A DNA stretch of 64,000 bases from Sphaerosporella brunnea (lineage: Eukaryota; Ascomycota; Pezizomycetes; Pezizales; Pyronemataceae): positions 1 through 64,000 of the forward strand of contig VXIS01000130.1 of the NCBI GenBank assembly GCA_008704415.1, read 5' to 3'. Made by a program: the position numbers and the translations under genes. This document shows positions 26,400 through 37,875 of the stretch, one piece after another. The notes under the pieces are model-generated. The model made no database searches. It was not told the origin of the DNA and saw only the letters and a program-made list of their open reading frames with translations. Position 1 is the stretch's first letter. Every line of letters begins with the position of its first letter.

Positions 26400-26988
26400 T
26401 GCAAACAGCGGACGGCATTTTCCTTCAAGAGCGACTGCAGCTTCGCTTCCAGCCAGATGTTTTGCGCGATCTGAGCAACGGGGGCATGTTTTCCGGTGGA
26501 TTGCGTCCGCCAGCCGGCATTCAAGCCCTCCCGTCAGATGCATATGGGAGGAGGAGCGAGGATCCAAAGGGAGGGAGGGGGCGGTGGATCGCTGTGCACT
26601 GCTGCGGCAGTGCTGCCGCCTGCGTTTAGCGTGCTGAAAGTGCCCCTCCATGGCAAGGCAAAGCCACCACCACCACCCCTACAAACTACGACTTCCCAAG
26701 ATGCAGCAGCAGCGGGCGGAGGAAAGCGGCGGCTTGTGTTTAAAGCCACCACCCTCCCACCTGGCTTCCCCACCTTTCCTTCCTTCCCTTCTCTTTTCAG
26801 TTCACTTTCTGCCCTCCCAAAACCCCCCCCCCTCCAAGCTTGCTTTGCTGTCGTTTAGCGCTTGTTCACCACCACCACCAGCACTACAGCCCTCGCTTTT
26901 CCCCGTCCGTAGCTTCAACTATCCAATCCTTCACAATCAAAAATCACGCAGACTGGCATCTCCCCTAGCAAACAACATCTCGAACACA

Positions 26989-28367
26989 ATGGCCCCTCAC
27001 GTCACCAGCACCGACCCCGCCAAGGCCCCCGAGCTCGAGAAGAACAAACCAAACCTTGGTGGAGCCACCGCCCAGGACCTGCGGGTGCCTGTCAAGAGCA
27101 GCGAAAGCAGCGATGACCTTTCTGGCCTGGCCAAGCGTGACATCATAATCTTCTCCGGTAGTTCCTCTCTTGCGCTCCTTTGGCCTGGCAAAGTAAAAGT
27201 ATACTGACAGCCAATGTGACACTAGACTTTGACGGCACTATTTTCATGCAGGACACTGGCCACATTCTCTTCGATGCCCACGGCTGCGGAGCTGATAGAC
27301 GAGAGGAGCTGGACGAGCAGATTCGGATGGGAGTGCGGTCATTCCGTGATGTGTCGGAGGAGATGTGGGGCAGCTTGAGAGTTCCTTTCGAGAGTGGATT
27401 CGAAGTCATGAAGCAGGCTCTGGAGATTGATCCCGACTTTTTGGAGTTCCACAACTTCTGCATCAAAAACAACATCCCGTTCAACGTTATCTCTGCTGGT
27501 CTGAAGCCAATCCTGAGACGTGTGCTTGATGAGTTTTTGGGAAAGAAGCAGGTCCGTTCTATTTATTTATTTATTTATTTTTTCTTTTCTGTTTTCTTTC
27601 TTTCTTTCTTTTTTTTTTTTTTTTTTTTTTTTCTCGATATGTTGGGGTTTTATGGCGTTTTATCCTTGGCTTGCGGGTGGGGCTGACTGTTATCGGGGTG
27701 AAGTCCAAGTTCATCGATATCATCGCCAACGACGCGGCCATCTCCGAGGATGGTCTCAGCTGGAAACCCATTTGGCGTCACGACACTCCCCTTGGTCACG
27801 ACAAAGCTGCTTCGATCCAGGAGTACCGTACCATCGCCTCCTCGGAAAGCGAAGACGGCTCTGTCCCGCTTATCGTCTTTGTCGGTGATGGTGTCTCCGA
27901 TCTCGCTGCGGCTCGCGAAGCAGATGTCCTTTTCGCCCGTCGGGGACTCCGGCTCGAGGAGTACTGCCGTGAGAGCAAGATCCCGCACATCTCGTTCGAC
28001 ACGTTCAAGGACATCCAGCGCGAGATCGTGAGGATCATGAAGGAGGACACCAAAAAGACTGCCGGAGCCGGAAAACCTATTCACTACAACCCCCGTGCAA
28101 ACTTTTGGAGAAAAGCGATCAAGAAGAAGAACGTACGTGCTCCTTTATTCGTCTGTACAACTGCCCAGAATCGCGTGAGGCTGACATACTGGGTTGCAGG
28201 TTCCTCGCTTTGTGCGCAACTCCACCATCGAGGACAAGATGCGTCTTTGGCCAGACACCTTCACGGTCAAGAACGCGCCCGTCGTGCCGCAGCCACCGAA
28301 ACAGCAGCAGCAGGAGGGCGAGAGCTCAGACACGCCCATGGCCAACGCCCCCAACGGGGAAGCTTAG
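26989..28367 (+). CDS. HAD-superfamily phosphatase (phosphoserine phosphatase-like)
   Basis: Four exons: 26989-27157, 27226-27551, 27704-28132, 28200-28367; 1092 nt, 363 residues. HAD motif I DFDGTIF starts at residue 57, with Asp57 and Asp59 as nucleophile and acid/base; the first codon of the motif spans intron 1. Motif II is in NVISAGLKPIL and motif IV in FVGDGVSDLAAAREADVLFA. The cap region resembles the PSP/PHOSPHO/MtnX group (EEMWGSLRVPFESGFEVMKQ), so a small phosphate ester is the likely substrate, not predictable further. The N-terminal ~50 residues and the Gln/Pro-rich C-terminus look disordered; no signal peptide. Intron 2 (152 nt) contains ATTT repeats and a long T run, and has the non-standard donor GTCCGT. 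Confidence 0.88.
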
Positions 28368-28976
28368 GCGGCTGGTTGGAATGGCATCGGTTTGGGCATT
28401 ACGATGGGTATAGATAGCTGTCGAGATTGGGGTGATAGAGTGTGGATGGGAGTCGGTTTTGGCAAACTGCTTTTCTGATTACTTACTTACCCTTGTGCTG
28501 CTTGCAGGCGTACTGGCGAGGTTTTTTCGTTGTGCTTTTATGACTTGTCTTGAGTTTTTGCGTCATGTTGGTTGGGTATGGGCATTTTTAATGGGCAGGT
28601 TGGATTTGTGTGGAGAGAGTAGACGGTATGGGGCTGGTTCTTAGAGAGCTGAACGGTAGATAGAGATACCCAGTCACGTTTCTCCTGTCCTTGATTATGC
28701 GCGAACTCCGTGATTGGGATGCGGGAATTTATCAGCCTATTGATGGGTCATGAGTTCTCGCATCGAGTGCTATGTGAGGCAGTCCTGTTGCTTCACGGTG
28801 AATTCATTCATAGGCAGTGGCTCGCATGCTTGTTGCTGTCACTGGAGTATTTGGCGTTTTGGACTATTCTAACAGCCCTCCAATCACAACGATAGGGATA
28901 ATCGTTCATGTGTATTTCCCAAAACCAGTACAGCAACAAGAACAAGGAAAACCCGCAATTGCACCTTCTCGCCAAC
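28368..28976. other. Convergent intergenic region
   Basis: The 3' flanks of the HAD-phosphatase (+) and glutathione peroxidase (-) genes face each other here. No additional gene seen. Confidence 0.5.
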
Positions 28977-29913
28977 TCAAAGGTTAGCAGGCTTCTTCGC
29001 AAGCTCTCGCTCAATCGCGGGCGCCAATGACTCGGGCTTCGTGACGGATGCCCAGCGGTCGACGACTTTTCCGTCGCGAGAGATCAAGAATTTTTCTATG
29101 CGAGTTCCCCCCCCTCGTCAGCCGCGAGTTACGAAACGAGCCGGAGAGTGAGTTGAGGAGTATATATATATACCGTAATTCCACTTGATGCGCTTCATTC
29201 CCATGAGCCCCGGCTTCTCGGCTTTGATGTGCTCCCACAGCGGGTCCGCCGCCGCTCCGTTCACGTCTACTTTCTTCATCATTTGGAATTTGATGCCGTA
29301 GTTGGTGCGGCAGAACTACACGGCGAGTGTTAACGAGGAATGATAGCTCATTTTTGCTACCCCCCCCCCCTCCCCCCCGAGAGGGAGGGGGTGAGGGGAG
29401 GGGAGGGGACGTACATTTTGGATCTCCTCATCACTCCCCGGCTCCTGGCCTCCAAACTGATTACACGGAAAACCTAGGATGGTTAAGCCCTGGTCTGCAT
29501 ACTTTTCGTGCAGCGCCTCGAGGCCATCGTATTGCGGTGTGAAGCCGCATCTACTTCTGTCAGCCCCTTCGCTCTCTCTCTCTCTTTTTCCCTCGGAACA
29601 CATACTTGCTAGCCACATTGACAATCAACACCACCTTGCCCCGGAGTTCGTTCATATCCAGCGGCTGCCCCGCCTGCGTGGTGGGCTTGAAATCATAGAT
29701 CGTAGTTGCAGCTGCCATTGCTATCGTCGTAGTCGTAGCCGTCGAAAACCTTCTTCCTTTGCTTGTTGGTATACTCCTTCTTCTTCCTATTGCTGTAGTA
29801 GCGGTAGCAGCGGTGGTGGTAGTGGTGGTAGTGATGAAGCTTCTTCGAACTGTAGAAAGTCGTACAACCTTAGCTGCGGTGGTTCGAAACAGAAACAGTG
29901 GTGGTGTAGCCAT
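28977..29913 (-). CDS. hyr1: Glutathione peroxidase / thiol peroxidase (Gpx3/Hyr1 family)
   Basis: Reduces hydroperoxides, usually with thioredoxin as donor in fungi, and may act as a peroxide sensor. Four exons: 29606-29913, 29415-29550, 29174-29315, 28977-29095; 705 nt, 234 residues from the first ATG. Peroxidatic Cys104 is in [10 protein letters not shown]; its preceding Lys codon is split by intron 1. [12 protein letters not shown] follows (Cys132). [10 protein letters not shown] supplies Cys150, the position of the resolving Cys in yeast Gpx3. [15 protein letters not shown] carries the conserved Trp/Asn. The first 65 residues are rich in Arg, Ser and Thr and lack acids, like a mitochondrial presequence. 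Met66 ([14 protein letters not shown]) matches the usual cytosolic start, so two products are possible. Intron 3 begins with a GTATATATATATA repeat. Confidence 0.93.
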
Positions 29914-30531
29914 TCCGAGGGGGGGGAAAGGGGGGGTTTTTGTACTTGGTATCTATCTAGCAGAGAGCTTGACGCGTGCTGTTTCCGCGTGTCGTCATAC
30001 CCCCCTCGAAGCAAGGTCTCATCTCCCCTTGCTCCTGGCACCGGCCCGCGCCCTCACCCGTTTCAAAGCATCGGTGCGGCCTCGAACTTTGGGCTGATCT
30101 AGAGCTAGACCTCCGCGCTTAAAGAAGTTGTTGGAATTATTTGTTATACCGAACTTCGGGAACCGAGGTTCGTTCATTTGTGAGAGTTTCGGCTCCACGT
30201 GAAATACTACTCTACCTGGAGACAACACTGGCCCCGGAAGGTTGACCCGTCCCCGTCCCGGGGTATGACTCGACCCATCAAATAATTCCAAATACTTCTG
30301 CTGCGGCCAACGTAAATAGTGTTACGATGGCGCAACTCGGGGCTGGAACCGGACCGGCGAGACAGATGGATGGTATACTTTGTCCGAGTACGAACGCGGA
30401 ATACGAAGGCAAGAAAAAAAAAACCCATCCAAACGAATAAAAAATTACCAACGCAAACGCTCCAATGCAAGCAAGCAAGCAAAAAAGAATTTTAAAAAAA
30501 AACGCCTGGTATCCCAACCCACTCCCATATC
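29914..30531. other. Intergenic between pex4-like and glutathione peroxidase genes
   Basis: About 620 bp: promoter side of the peroxidase gene and 3' side of the E2 gene. No ORF supported. Confidence 0.5.
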
Positions 30532-31062
30532 TCACGGGCCCGACTTCTGCCCTGCAAACAGCACCCCCCAAACCCTAACCAAGCTCTCATAACCCACACT
30601 ATCACCATTCCTCATAACCGCAGCGACATCCACATTCAGCGGGCTATCCGGTTCCGGCTGTGTAAGCAAATGACTAACCGCGGTGAGGGCCGAGGAGATA
30701 GTATAAACTGGGCTCCAGGCCGAGCCGCGTAGTAAATCCAAACAAATCTCTCCCGTCTATCACAAAACCATCAGCCTCTCTCTCCCGGGGTGGGGAGCGG
30801 CGGAACATACCTTGATATGAACATTCGGATGACAACATGGGGTAGTAAACGTCATAGTGGGCGGGACCAGAGGGTACGCATCAGGGATCTGGATGTCGAT
30901 GGTGTACTTGCAGCCCTGATACATGCTCCCCTGGGGCCCCAGCAGCTCCGCGCGCCAGTGCAGCAGGTCCTCGTCGCTGACGGGGCCCAGGCTGGCCAGC
31001 ACCGGGTTCGGATTGTTGGCGTATTCTGCGAGTTCTTTTATCAGGCGCTTGGGGGCTGACAT
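30532..31062 (-). CDS. pex4: Ubiquitin-conjugating enzyme E2, PEX4-like
   Basis: E2 enzyme; the Pex4 family monoubiquitinates the PTS receptor Pex5 at the peroxisome membrane so that it can be recycled. Two exons: 30811-31062 (84 codons) and 30532-30756 (74 codons plus stop), 158 residues; phase-0 intron of 54 nt. UBC fold: an N-terminal helix (KRLIKELAEYANNP), GPQGSMYQGCKYTIDIQIPD, the PxxPP-type loop (YPLVPPTMTF), the HPN tripeptide at 78-80 and the catalytic Cys89 in TGEICLDLLRGSAWSPVYT. No membrane anchor. The divergent sequence (CCHPNVH, not FxHPNV) fits Pex4 better than Ubc4/Ubc13, but assignment within E2s is by eye. It lies 386 bp downstream of the E1 gene uba1 on the same strand. Confidence 0.82.
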
Positions 31063-31448
31063 CGTTCGTGTTCGTGGGAGAGGGGCGCGGTGGCGGGCGG
31101 TGTGAGTTTGACTGCTGGGAGACTGAGCGCTGGCGTGGTTGCGCTGGCGAAACTCTATTTCTCGTGACCTATCAGCAACCGGCACTGCGTGGCAAGGATT
31201 ACATTAAATTCAACACCAGCAGATAAATTCTGGAAGACCCCATGTGCCTGAAAACAGTTTATCTTGAAGCGAAGTAACTACCAGCTCACAGTGTCTTCTA
31301 GATATGTCCGCCTCTTCACGTGAACACTGGTAACGAGAAACAATTGATATTGCCTTCATCAATGACATTCTAATGTGCGTAAAATACCAGTAACAGAATG
31401 TCGGCTCATCCATTACAAAGGAAGACATGGAAAAAAACATGACCCCAT
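31063..31448. other. Intergenic between uba1 and pex4-like gene
   Basis: 386 bp holding the uba1 3' flank and the promoter side of the E2 gene. Nothing else recognised. Confidence 0.5.
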
Positions 31449-34400
31449 TTATCTCAACTTGACGCAAACAAAAGGTACCTCCACATCCTCGCCTGTCCGG
31501 TCGTCAACACACACTTCGAAGATGAGGTTCTTGGTGTGCTCAGGCACGGGGGTCTTCGAGACAAACTCGACCAGTTTGCTCATCCTGCACAATGTCAGTA
31601 ACAAATACAACCAGTAATACGCGAGGAAACTCACTTGAGATGGTATCTATCCTCCCGCTTCTTCTTGGGGAAGAAGCTGGCGTACAGCAAGCTTACGCCC
31701 GAACTCAACATGGTCACCTCCAGACCCTTCTCCTCCATGTCGTCCAAGAATTCTTTGAGCGTGATGTCACTGTCGTACTGGAACCGGTCCCACAGTTTGT
31801 CCAGCACCACCTCGCCGTTCTTACCCATGTACTTTCCTTTAGCGCTCGGAATAGGTTCGCTGAACGCCATGAACGGAAGCGCAAGGTTGACGAAACCGTT
31901 CTTGTAGTCCTCAATCTTGTTCTTGCCGTCAATGAGCTTGTACAGCTCCAGGCACACAAGACCGGTGACCAGAGAAGTGGTCGTGGCTATATATGTCAGA
32001 AATGGCAACTAGAATACTTGGAGTAATCGCTTACCAATGGCGGGAATGATCTTTCCAGCAATTCCCTTCGTCTTGTGCTTGTCAGCGGTAGGGATACCGT
32101 AGTTCAAAGCTCGCAGGTTAGACGCGGCAGTGATGAAGTCCATGTGGAAGTTGGTATCGTCATCCTTCTCAAACTCTACCGCCGTGAGCCTGTATCCGGC
32201 CAAGGTGCTTGGATGAGGCAAGCTATCAGCCAAGTTGTTAAGCTCGGCTTGATCAGAGAATCCGGTTCCTTCGGACGCGTTTGGATCCGGCTCGTTGTCA
32301 CTGGCCTGGATCTTGACGCTCGAGCTAGGTACGAACTCGGGAATGATCATATTGTCAAGAACCCTCTTGTAGGTGCTATCATCGATGTTGGTACCCTTAA
32401 TACCATAGTTGAACGCATGCAGGTTGGCCGCCGCTTTGATGAACTGCATGTGCTCCGGGTTAAAAGCATCAAACGTTAACGGGCTAGGCGCCCTCTTGGG
32501 CCCGCTCCAGAATGGCGTTCCGGAGGAGGTCAAGGAATCCTTGGGGAAGGTGAACAACAGCTGTTGAATGTTGTTGTTGAACTGCTCTTCGAACTCTTTT
32601 CTGGCCCAAGAGATACACTCCTCGAACGTGATGGGCTTGTACGTCACAAGATAGTCTTTAATCGTCTGCAGTATTTGCTTCTGGTTGCCAGACTGCTTGA
32701 GAGTAGAATCCGTGAAGTTGGGCTGCGAGAGGTACAAGTTCACGTTCTCCACCGACTGAACAAAGTATGTCTCGAACAGATCACGAGACCAGGCGATCGT
32801 GTGCTCGATCCTGTTGGGGAAACTCCTGAGAGTGCACATGGGGAAGGACACCTCTGGGGGATCCTGGGAGCTGGAGTAGCTCTCTGTTACCCTGGGCAGC
32901 ACCACCTGTGTATTACCCTTGGTACCAAGAGTTCCGCTCTCGAGGAGTGGCTTCTGGAAGAACACACAACGCCGGTCAACGTACGTCCGGGCGTCCACGT
33001 TATCCAAAGCATTGGTGACAGCATCGAGTCCTTGCCAGAAGTCCTCGTTGAAAACGTTCTCGGTATCTTGACCAACGCGGTCCCTCATGGTGTTGATCTT
33101 TCCCTCCAGATCAGGGTTCATGTGCTGGACAGCATTTGCTGCACATTCACTCTTGAGCTTGCCAACGTCCTTCGGACGGAACAAGAACTGTCGGTTCAGG
33201 TTACTCTTCTCAATCGTGTCCATGTCGGTGACATTGATCTTGCCGTTAGGGCCAGATCCCAGACCCATAGCCGCCCAGTTCTTGAGCATCTCGCAGCCGA
33301 TGGCGCCAGCACCAACAAGGAACTGCTTCATGTTGGCGATCTTGTCCTGGAATTCCTTGCCAAAAACTGCAATCTGGCCATCGTACCGAGTGTTGAGCGG
33401 CTTGCACGCCTCCTCCGTCCTCTCAACCGAGCTGGGCAAACTCTCAAGAGAGTCGAAGTACAAATACTGCACGATCGGCCCGAACTTGCAGGAAACACTC
33501 TTCAAGACCTCCTGGGCGGCCATGCCACCGAATAGGGCACACATGGGGGACAAGTTACCGCTGGCCTGGAAAGACAGCTCGTTGATGAGTTTCTCATCTA
33601 GCTCCGGCTTCAAGTCTCCATACGTCTCGGCGATCTCGGTTGCAGTCTTGTACACCTCGGCAGCGTCCTCCTTGTTCATGGGACGGGGCCACGATCCGTG
33701 GGCCTCCTGGAACTTGTGAAGCGCTTGGAAGCCGACGTGGAGCTGCATTGGGCGTTCAAATTTGGCATAGTCGGAGTAGACAAACTCAGGTTGAGAGATC
33801 TGATCTGCCAGAGACTTGAAATTGATGATCTTCGGCTTTTTCACCTGCGTGAACTGGCCACCGCGCACGTACGTTCCGTAGCTTGCGACGTCACCGATGG
33901 AGAAAGTGTAAGGCCCTGAGGTTCAAATCAGCCAAAGTTCGCACATCATACGCAACATCTTCATACCCTTCACCTCCACCTTGAACTCGGCGCCGTTGAG
34001 ATCATCCATCCCCTCAACTTCACTGAAGGTCACATAGTCCCCATCCTCAAGCCCGTGTCGGCTCTCGTCGAGGGCAGTGACCAATCCGGTCTCGTCGATA
34101 CCCGCCAGAATTCCGCTCACGGGGTTCTCTCCTGTGGGGTCGACAACGGCAAACTCCTCGCCGAAATCGCAGAAGATGCTGCCGAACAAGCCGTGCGTGC
34201 ATACCGAGACGAACGAAATCTTGTTCTCGTGGCAGTAGGCGTTGATCCGCAGCTGTTTTGACAAAGGGTAGTCGGTCAAGACCACAGCCTTGTACCTCGA
34301 CAACTGCGATAAATCCGTGAGGACGTTGTCTGGCGCGACTGAGACGGGAGTGTAGGTGTTAAGCTCGGCCAACCGGGGCGCAGAGGCTTCGTCTCGTCGC

Positions 34401-34833
34401 TTGCCGACGTCTTCCTCGCGGAGGAAAAATTGCGCCGACAGGTCAGCGATAGCAGCAGGTGTTGGGTCGTAGAGCGAGATAGATTTGACACCGGCAAGAC
34501 AGATGTTTTTAGCTGTGGAAAGTCAAAATTCGGGCTTCTTTCAGTGGGTTGACGGTGTTGCCTACCGATCTCGACACCAAGACCCTTCAATCCAACGATC
34601 AGGACATCCGACTGGCTCATCCGCTTCATAGCCTCATGGCCAAGAACATAGCTATATCACTATCAGCAAGGGTTTCGATGATATGCAGTGAGTGTAGATA
34701 CAGTTGACGGGAGTAGAGTCCTTCGTCGATGTGACCTTCGGCGGCAGGAGAATCAATCTGCATCTTTGTGGAGTCCTGCAACTGTCAGCCAACCACTTCA
34801 TCGAATACATCATTCCCAGGACCAGCATACCAT
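31449..34833 (-). CDS. uba1: Ubiquitin-activating enzyme E1
   Basis: Adenylates ubiquitin and passes it as a thioester to E2s. Seven coding exons: 34831-34833 (only the ATG), 34702-34775, 34566-34651, 33967-34512, 32035-33915, 31635-31986, 31449-31584; 3078 nt, 1025 residues, matching yeast Uba1 (~1024). The N-terminus reads [15 protein letters not shown] and then [16 protein letters not shown]. If the first intron is not used, Met6 (at 34763) would be the start. The inactive adenylation half has [14 protein letters not shown]. The active half has [37 protein letters not shown] and [14 protein letters not shown]. The catalytic Cys597 is in [10 protein letters not shown]. The C-terminal ubiquitin-fold domain contains [20 protein letters not shown]. 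Confidence 0.97.
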
Positions 34834-37307
34834 AGCAGCTTGCTTCCCGGGGCGAACGAGAATGTCGTTCGAAGCCTTTCTTTTCGACACTTTGGACGAC
34901 GTTGCGGTGAGGTTCAGTTGATGACGTTACTAAGCGCAACAGAGCGAACGGCGAAGCTTTGCAAAAGTGGAAGACGTGTGCGGCGAGATTTCTATGTTGA
35001 GCGGGCGTGGTATGTACACCAGAGAGTGCTTTTTGTATTTGTAACAGGTCGATGAACGATGGACAGAGGAAAGCGCAGGAAGTGGGTCGAACGCGTTGAA
35101 GAGCTTCAGTTACACACATGCGGGGCGAGGGCCACTAGTACTCGAGCTCGGCCACATAGGGTTTAGGGTGGGAGCTCACAGGGTCTCACTCGGAAGTGCC
35201 CGAGGGCCCTGAATCTTTTCGCCACGGGAGATTTTTTCTTTGGTGGCGGCCAGACAAAGAATTCGAAGCCACCGAAACCACGGAAAACGGGGATACCCGA
35301 AAGACATGGAATGAGATACTAGTTACGAGATGTTTCAACATACATGTATGCATATAACGGCTTCCTTAAGGTTTTAAGGATATAGAGATATGATTCGGTA
35401 TCGCCGGCAAGCAAACTTCCAGTCTTTTCCCCTAGGTAGGAAACACTCAGAATGTCCTCCATGAGATGCAATAGCTGGGCGGGACCGGACACACCAAGAA
35501 TGAACGACGAGGAAGCGAAGTCAAATTTCACCTGCATGGGAAATGACTTGTAGTCTCAGCGACTTGATCCACTCGATAAACAGACTCATTGTTTGACAGG
35601 TGTATCACGACAGGAAGTGAAACCACAGGTCCAGAAGGAAACACTGCCAAGTGTTGACAGACACCCGACCACGAACTTGCTTGCAGCAAAGTTCTCTGAT
35701 TCAGTTATCTACAATGGTGTGGGTACTAGAGAAGGAGGACGACATAGAAGCTGAATAACCTTTTGCACAGTGTCCGCAAAGTCAAGAGCACAGGTACCAT
35801 GCTTGAGCTGGTATGTATTCTACACTGGGCCCTGAACCTCTGTAAAGGAGATCGCGTCCCCTCGGGCTCTGGCGGTAGCAGGCCAAAATGTTCACTGAAC
35901 GGCTGCTGTTTGTGGTTTATCTGGCCGCCGCACCGCCATGGCCGTGGATGGAACTCCATCTGAGAGTAGGAGGGGAACGTCGCCACACGTTAAAAGTGCC
36001 AATAGGGCCTTCCGTGGGCCCGGGGACGGGTGGGATGCCTGGACATCGAGAAACTGGAGGCCCGTGGGATCCCAACGATCTCCCAAGGGAGCTCGATACC
36101 TGTATACCGTAGGCTCCAGCAACCCAGGATCGCCGAGGCGACAGCATGCCTCGAGGCCATGGGCCTACAGCATCTAAAAAAACCCGAGAACGCAGTACAT
36201 ATGCCGATGCATAGACACCTAGGTCCTACTCAATGAGGGATGCGGCGACCGGAGACTGCGCGGCGGCGACATCACTCACGTGGAGTATGCCGCTCTCGTG
36301 CTGAACCACAACAGACCAACGTTGCCTCATTATCCAGCACTCGGTCCACACATAGGACGGCACATTCCAACATAAAGGGATACATACAGACGGCGGTTCT
36401 TGCCCCCCGTCGCCCTGGAAAAAAACTTGAATTAAGGCCTTGAACTAAGATAGGATATACCATTCTTTCAGGCATAACCACTCCAAGTCCAAGTCCACAT
36501 TAGTATGACTAACTCAGCAAGCACTTAAGAGAAGAAGGATCTCCATCACAACAATCACCGCATCACAAAAACACATTCATACTAGGTAGTACTGACTCAC
36601 CTTCACTACGCAACACCTACGCGTTCGTACGTGCACAGCCCCGTCCGCCATCTTCCGCGCAAAAATGTCACACCTCGTGCAAGGCACAACACCAGTTTAT
36701 CTTCCTTCCGTTGTACAGGAGATGAGGGAGATAAGTAACCACCGGATGGGAGCAACGGAAGAAACCGCCGGCCGGGACGGCAACTGTACCTTTCGCAACC
36801 ACCGCAATCACAACAATGCCATGGACCAATAATGATCGAAGTAAAAAAAAAAAAGCGAAGTATTTATTCCGCCTAAATACTCCCCCCCTCTCCCGCCATC
36901 AAAAAAAAAAAAAATCGCAAAAAGCAACGATTTTCTATAGCAATCGCCCCCAAGATCAGAAAAGTAAAGAAAAACTAAAATAGAAGGGGGCATCAAAAGC
37001 AGTAAAAATCCGTAACAGCAGAAACCAAAGCAAGAAATACATCGCTAGCAAAGGGAAAAGCAAAAGCCAGATCAGGCGCCGAGATGTTGAGCGGCGGATG
37101 ACGTGAAGAAAATGTACAAGAGCCCAACTAACTCCCTCTGTGACGCCCTTATGCGCAAACAGTAGCTGCCCACCTATTATGACGGGAGTCCATTATGCGC
37201 AACCCACCCGCCCCGTCCCAAGCCTAAAGGTAACAGCAGAAAACACAAACGCTAACGCCGATGACACGAAGAAGTAGAAGTAGTTGACTGGCTGGCGGAG
37301 TGGTAGT
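34834..37307. other. 2.5-kb intergenic region upstream of uba1
   Basis: No complete gene. A 72-codon minus-strand frame (35319-35537, MQVKFDFASSSFILGVSG...) and plus-strand fragments near 36030-36375 have protein-like composition but no recognisable family. Poly-A/T runs lie at 36841-36854 and 36901-36914. Confidence 0.45.
36030..36375 (+). pseudogene. Possible decayed coding fragment, family unknown
   Basis: A frame at 36030-36236 reads CLDIEKLEARGIPTISQGSS then LQHLKKPENAVHMPMHRH. After a stop and a frame change, the sequence to 36375 reads GGDITHVEYAALVLNHNRP and ends at a TAA. Both pieces have ordinary amino-acid composition, unlike the surrounding low-complexity frames. No family was recognised, and chance open frames cannot be excluded. 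Confidence 0.2.

Positions 37308-37875
<568 letters not shown>

Larger units (their letters stand above)
24080..26988. other. 2.9-kb intergenic region with simple repeats
   Basis: No conserved ORF. It contains a CCCT repeat (24884-24915), a 10-nt tandem repeat ACATACGAGT (24648-24676), a 15-G run (25586-25600), a CATC repeat (26378-26399) and a C/T-rich leader directly upstream of the HAD-phosphatase start. Confidence 0.5.

Noticed and set aside
32564..33535. 323-codon plus-strand ORF antisense to uba1
   Set aside because: Lies wholly inside the uba1 coding exon on the opposite strand. Its Leu/Val/His/Arg-rich composition mirrors the sense codons.
35150..35175. TTAGGG-like motif (GGGTTTAGGGTGGG)
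   Set aside because: A single imperfect unit, not a tandem array; not telomeric.
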